DNA of 8,294 nt, from NCBI GenBank assembly GCA_016287065.1, contig JAEEVB010000104.1, positions 1 to 8,294 on the forward strand, read 5' to 3'. This DNA is from Muribaculaceae bacterium (GTDB lineage: Bacteria > Bacteroidota > Bacteroidia > Bacteroidales > Muribaculaceae). This document shows, one piece after another, positions 6,399 through 8,294 of the stretch. A program made the position numbers and the translations under genes. How positions within the stretch are numbered: position 1 is the stretch's first letter; every line of letters starts with the position of its first letter. The notes below the pieces were generated by a model. That model did no database searches. It was not told the origin of the DNA and was given only the letters and a program-made list of their open reading frames with translations.

Positions 6399-7529
6399 TT
6401 ATCTGATGTTTTTTTGTTTTAACGCCTCTCGGCGGCGGGCCAATTCCTCATACCCTTTGCGATAAGTCTCCATGTTCTTGGGAATGAGAATCTGGCAATA
6501 GCCCGTGCCTTCCACGTTATAAAGTTTAGACAGGTTAATATAGTGCTCGCCGTTGCCTCGACGAATGGAAAAAATCTCTTCTTTACGTTTTTGCGTCTCA
6601 TCGCTCAATTTCGAGTGACGTTTAGGACCACTGCCCGTGAGTTCTGCAGGCAGTCCGCCCTCCCCTAACCAAACAGGCCTGATCTCACTACATGGCACAT
6701 AGCCGAGTCCAATCCACATGGTGGTGAGTGTTGGATCTTCACCTGGCAACACACCTTCAATAACCATTGTGGCAGTAGAGATTCGCCGCGGAATGAAGTC
6801 CTGGTCTACAATCCACTTCTCGCCACTATAAGTGAAGTCCTTGTCAAGCTTGCTATGATAGAAAGTGCGTGAGAGTTCTTCAGTGAAAACGGCCGGAGTA
6901 AAGTCTCGTGCTGTGATGTGCTTGGCAAGCAGGTGTCGCTCATTTTTCTCGCGAATATAGCCGTAGCCTTCATCTGTTCTGCCGCTATAAGAGTAGTTGG
7001 TACGGGTGAGAATGCCATCGGGAGCATCCTTCAGGTCATATTTCAGATAAGTATAGTTACCGGTTTCAAAGTAAGCGCCATTGCCCTGTGCATCAATCAC
7101 GCCAAAGTTAGCTTCTACGCCCAGTGGCTTTTTCAGTTTCTTGAGCAGTGCCTCAAAGTCATCTACCGTCACGCATTCCTCAAGTGCTTTTTTCATCACC
7201 ACACCTTCCTTGTCCATATCCTTCTCTTTCACATTATCGTTGTTCAAGTTATAGGAAGCCGTGTTCATGATAGCAAACCCTTTCTCATTAAAGCCCAGCC
7301 AGGCCGCCGAGTCCTTATAGTCACGCGAATCAAACACTGCAATGAACTCATATTTTCCCTTAGTGGCTATTTTACGTTCCACACGATTGTTCTGGTCGCC
7401 TGTATCACGGTTTTTCCAGAGCAGGGGTCGCCCATTGGCTGTCAATTTCCCCGAGACGATTGCCGAGGGGCATGCCAGAGCACCAATGACTGAAAAGAGG
7501 AGCAAAGAGGTAACAAATAACTTTTTCAT
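6399..7529 (-). CDS. Exported Ntn-hydrolase, linear amide C-N hydrolase / C45-like
   Basis: The 376-residue protein begins with a signal peptide (KK, hydrophobic residues 4-16, then GALA) directly followed by Cys20, in the context ACPSAIVSGKLTANGRPLLW. In N-terminal-nucleophile hydrolases of the choloylglycine hydrolase/penicillin acylase/C45 type, a Cys freed at the mature N-terminus is the nucleophile, and the following KNRD (39-42, Arg41), NFG (141-143) and LTRTNYS (174-180) fit the expected supporting Arg and Asn positions. It would cut linear amide bonds outside the inner membrane; the substrate (bile-salt, acyl-amino or peptide amide) cannot be read. The cleavage site also weakly resembles a lipobox (ALAC), so lipoprotein processing should be considered, but that would block the nucleophile. 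A full Bacteroidota promoter lies just upstream and DUF486 follows directly. The fold assignment is fairly sure, the reaction less so. Confidence 0.75.
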   Translation of the reverse strand: MKKLFVTSLLLFSVIGALACPSAIVSGKLTANGRPLLWKNRDTGDQNNRVERKIATKGKYEFIAVFDSRDYKDSAAWLGFNEKGFAIMNTASYNLNNDNVKEKDMDKEGVVMKKALEECVTVDDFEALLKKLKKPLGVEANFGVIDAQGNGAYFETGNYTYLKYDLKDAPDGILTRTNYSYSGRTDEGYGYIREKNERHLLAKHITARDFTPAVFTEELSRTFYHSKLDKDFTYSGEKWIVDQDFIPRRISTATMVIEGVLPGEDPTLTTMWIGLGYVPCSEIRPVWLGEGGLPAELTGSGPKRHSKLSDETQKRKEEIFSIRRGNGEHYINLSKLYNVEGTGYCQILIPKNMETYRKGYEELARRREALKQKNIR

Positions 7530-7555
7530 TTCAAAAAAATATTGGTTTTAGACTT

Positions 7556-7586
7556 CAAAATTACAAAACACATCTAAATTATCAAA
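7556..7586 (-). promoter_or_regulatory. Bacteroidota-type promoter for the Ntn-hydrolase unit
   Basis: On the minus strand TTTG (7586-7583) is followed after 19 bases by TAATTTTG (7563-7556), an exact fit to the primary sigma factor consensus TTTG-N19-TAnnTTTG. The start codon lies 26 bases after the -7 box, giving a leader of roughly 20 bases. Confidence 0.75.
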
Positions 7587-7594
7587 ATTTGTTG

Positions 7595-7602
7595 TAACTT
7601 TG
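7595..7602 (+). promoter_or_regulatory. -7 box for the thioesterase-dprA unit
   Basis: TAACTTTG matches TAnnTTTG exactly and ends 18 bases before the thioesterase ATG, which implies a very short leader. No TTTG is present about 19-21 bases upstream, so the -33 element is poor compared with the opposing promoter. Confidence 0.6.
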
Positions 7603-7620
7603 AGATTCAAAAAATAAGAT

Positions 7621-8022
7621 ATGAACAAATATATCTACGAATTAGAAATACCTGTTCGTGATTACGAACTTGATTCTGAAGGTGTTGTCAACAATGCCAT
7701 CTATCTGCATTATCTCGAGTACACCCGCCATTGCTTTTGCGAAAAGGTGGGGTATTCATTCAAGCAGATGCGTGACGACGGTATCATTCCCATGCTTAAC
7801 CGCATCGAGGCCGACTACAAGCGCCCGATGTGTAGTGGCGAGACCGTGGTGAGCAAGCTTTGGCTTGAAATGCAGGGGGTGCGTTTTGTGTTCCACCAGG
7901 ACTTATATGACAAGGCCACTGGCGCATTATCACTTCAGGCAATTGTGAGCGTCATTGCCATCGAGAATGGCAGGTTGAGTCGTGGTGACAAGTTCCGAGA
8001 GATTTTTAAGAAGTATCTTTGA
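7621..8022 (+). CDS. Acyl-CoA thioesterase, hotdog fold (YbgC/4-hydroxybenzoyl-CoA thioesterase type)
   Basis: At 133 residues it is the normal size for single-domain hotdog thioesterases. The N-terminal segment carries the family pattern VRDYELDSEGVVNNAIYLHYLEYTR (residues 12-36, interrupted here only by usual substitutions); Asp18 is the expected catalytic residue and the following GVVNN lines the central helix. Residues 37-130 supply the remaining strands and lack any extra domain. It should hydrolyse acyl-CoA thioesters in the cytosol; chain preference is not visible. It starts at ATG 7621 behind a -7 box at 7595-7602 with an A-rich leader (TTCAAAAAATAAGAT). Its TGA overlaps the ATG of dprA by one base (TGATG), so the two are translated together. 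This pairing with dprA is, as I recall, common in Bacteroidota and says little about a functional link. Confidence 0.88.
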   Translation: MNKYIYELEIPVRDYELDSEGVVNNAIYLHYLEYTRHCFCEKVGYSFKQMRDDGIIPMLNRIEADYKRPMCSGETVVSKLWLEMQGVRFVFHQDLYDKATGALSLQAIVSVIAIENGRLSRGDKFREIFKKYL

Positions 8023-8294
8023 TGAATCTCGATCTGCTCACATATCGCATCGCATTTGCGTCCATCCGTGGCATGGGCTATGACCTGGCACGCAAAATTC
8101 TCGAAGTGGTTCCTTCCGAGCAAGCTTTCTTTGAGATGCCCGAGGCACAACTCAAGCAACTCATTGGCCGAAACAACCGCATACTCGACAACAGTTATCG
8201 AAACGAGTGCATAGAGAAGGCAAAGCGTGAACACGACTTTGTGGTCGATAAGGGCATTCAAGTCTCCTATTTCTCCGATGCCGACTATCCGGCT
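8022..8294 (+). CDS. dprA: DNA-processing protein DprA, N-terminal part (3' end outside window)
   Basis: ATG at 8022 overlaps the last base of the thioesterase stop, and the frame stays open for 91 codons to the window edge. The visible part starts MNLDLLTYRIAFASIRGMGY, followed by DLARKILEVV and ending in VSYFSDADYPA. This matches the N-terminal helical region of DprA/Smf proteins, including the start of the segment leading into the Rossmann-like domain (the typical Y-P-x-x-L stretch comes next). DprA binds single-stranded DNA during transformation and loads RecA; in Bacteroidota it is widespread even in species not known to be competent. The conserved nucleotide-fold motifs lie beyond the window, so the call rests on the N-terminus and the gene context. 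Confidence 0.82.
   Translation, partial: MNLDLLTYRIAFASIRGMGYDLARKILEVVPSEQAFFEMPEAQLKQLIGRNNRILDNSYRNECIEKAKREHDFVVDKGIQVSYFSDADYPA

Larger units (their letters stand above)
7556..7602. repeat. 11-bp inverted repeat covering both divergent -7 boxes
   Basis: CAAAATTACAA (7556-7566) and TTGTAACTTTG (7592-7602) are inverted copies with one mismatch, separated by 25 bases. Each arm contains the -7 box of one divergent promoter plus three extra matching bases (ACA/TGT side), so the symmetry slightly exceeds what the promoter consensus alone requires. Confidence 0.6.

Noticed and set aside
6918..7493. 191-codon open frame antisense to the Ntn-hydrolase gene
   Set aside because: It lies fully inside a gene with clear signal peptide, motifs and promoter; its translation is Cys/Phe/Val-rich without family features, as expected for a frame opposite a real gene.
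7935..8261. 108-codon minus-strand frame across the thioesterase-dprA junction
   Set aside because: It crosses two plus-strand genes with clear family features and overlapping stop/start; no matching leader or motif.
1..8294. CRISPR arrays, insertion sequences, tRNA or rRNA genes
   Set aside because: No regularly spaced repeats, transposase frames, terminal inverted repeats, cloverleaf or rRNA segments were seen on reading both strands.

Overview
The window looks like a chromosomal segment of a Bacteroidota bacterium, most likely order Bacteroidales (Prevotella or Muribaculaceae type). Supporting signs are perfect Bacteroides-type promoter boxes (TTTG-N19-TAnnTTTG at 7556-7586 and TAnnTTTG at 7595-7602), a C-terminal dockerin-like domain on a presumably exported protein, A-rich leaders in place of strong Shine-Dalgarno sites, and a thioesterase-dprA gene pair. 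No species can be named from the sequence alone.

Layout: (1) Positions 1-909 (+) hold the 3' end of a large protein ending in a two-repeat dockerin-like domain, followed by a strong hairpin (941-984) that probably serves as a two-way terminator. (2) Positions 1025-1186 (-) hold a short 53-codon gene that is easy to overlook. Its core, STIDFLKQFARVY, looks like a recurring small-peptide family of Bacteroidales with no known function. (3) Positions 1339-5953 (-) hold four closely packed surface-polysaccharide genes, in transcription order: UDP-GlcNAc 2-epimerase (wecB type), UDP-glucose 4-epimerase (galE), a Wzx-type flippase and a glycosyltransferase. (4) Positions 6012-7529 (-) hold a secreted Ntn-hydrolase followed immediately (TAAATG) by a DUF486-type four-helix membrane protein. 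(5) Positions 7621-8294 (+) hold a hotdog-fold thioesterase overlapping the start of dprA, which runs off the window.

How they work together: wecB and galE supply nucleotide sugars (UDP-ManNAc and UDP-Gal or UDP-GalNAc), the glycosyltransferase uses an activated sugar to extend a lipid-linked glycan, and the flippase moves that glycan across the inner membrane. No polymerase, initiating phosphosugar transferase or ligase is visible, so this is either an incomplete locus or a small cluster served by genes elsewhere. The hydrolase/DUF486 unit and the thioesterase/dprA unit are transcribed divergently from a compact 91-bp region whose two -7 boxes sit in an 11-bp inverted repeat. The most interesting item is the small gene at 1025-1186. 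The rest is fairly ordinary housekeeping and envelope biology.
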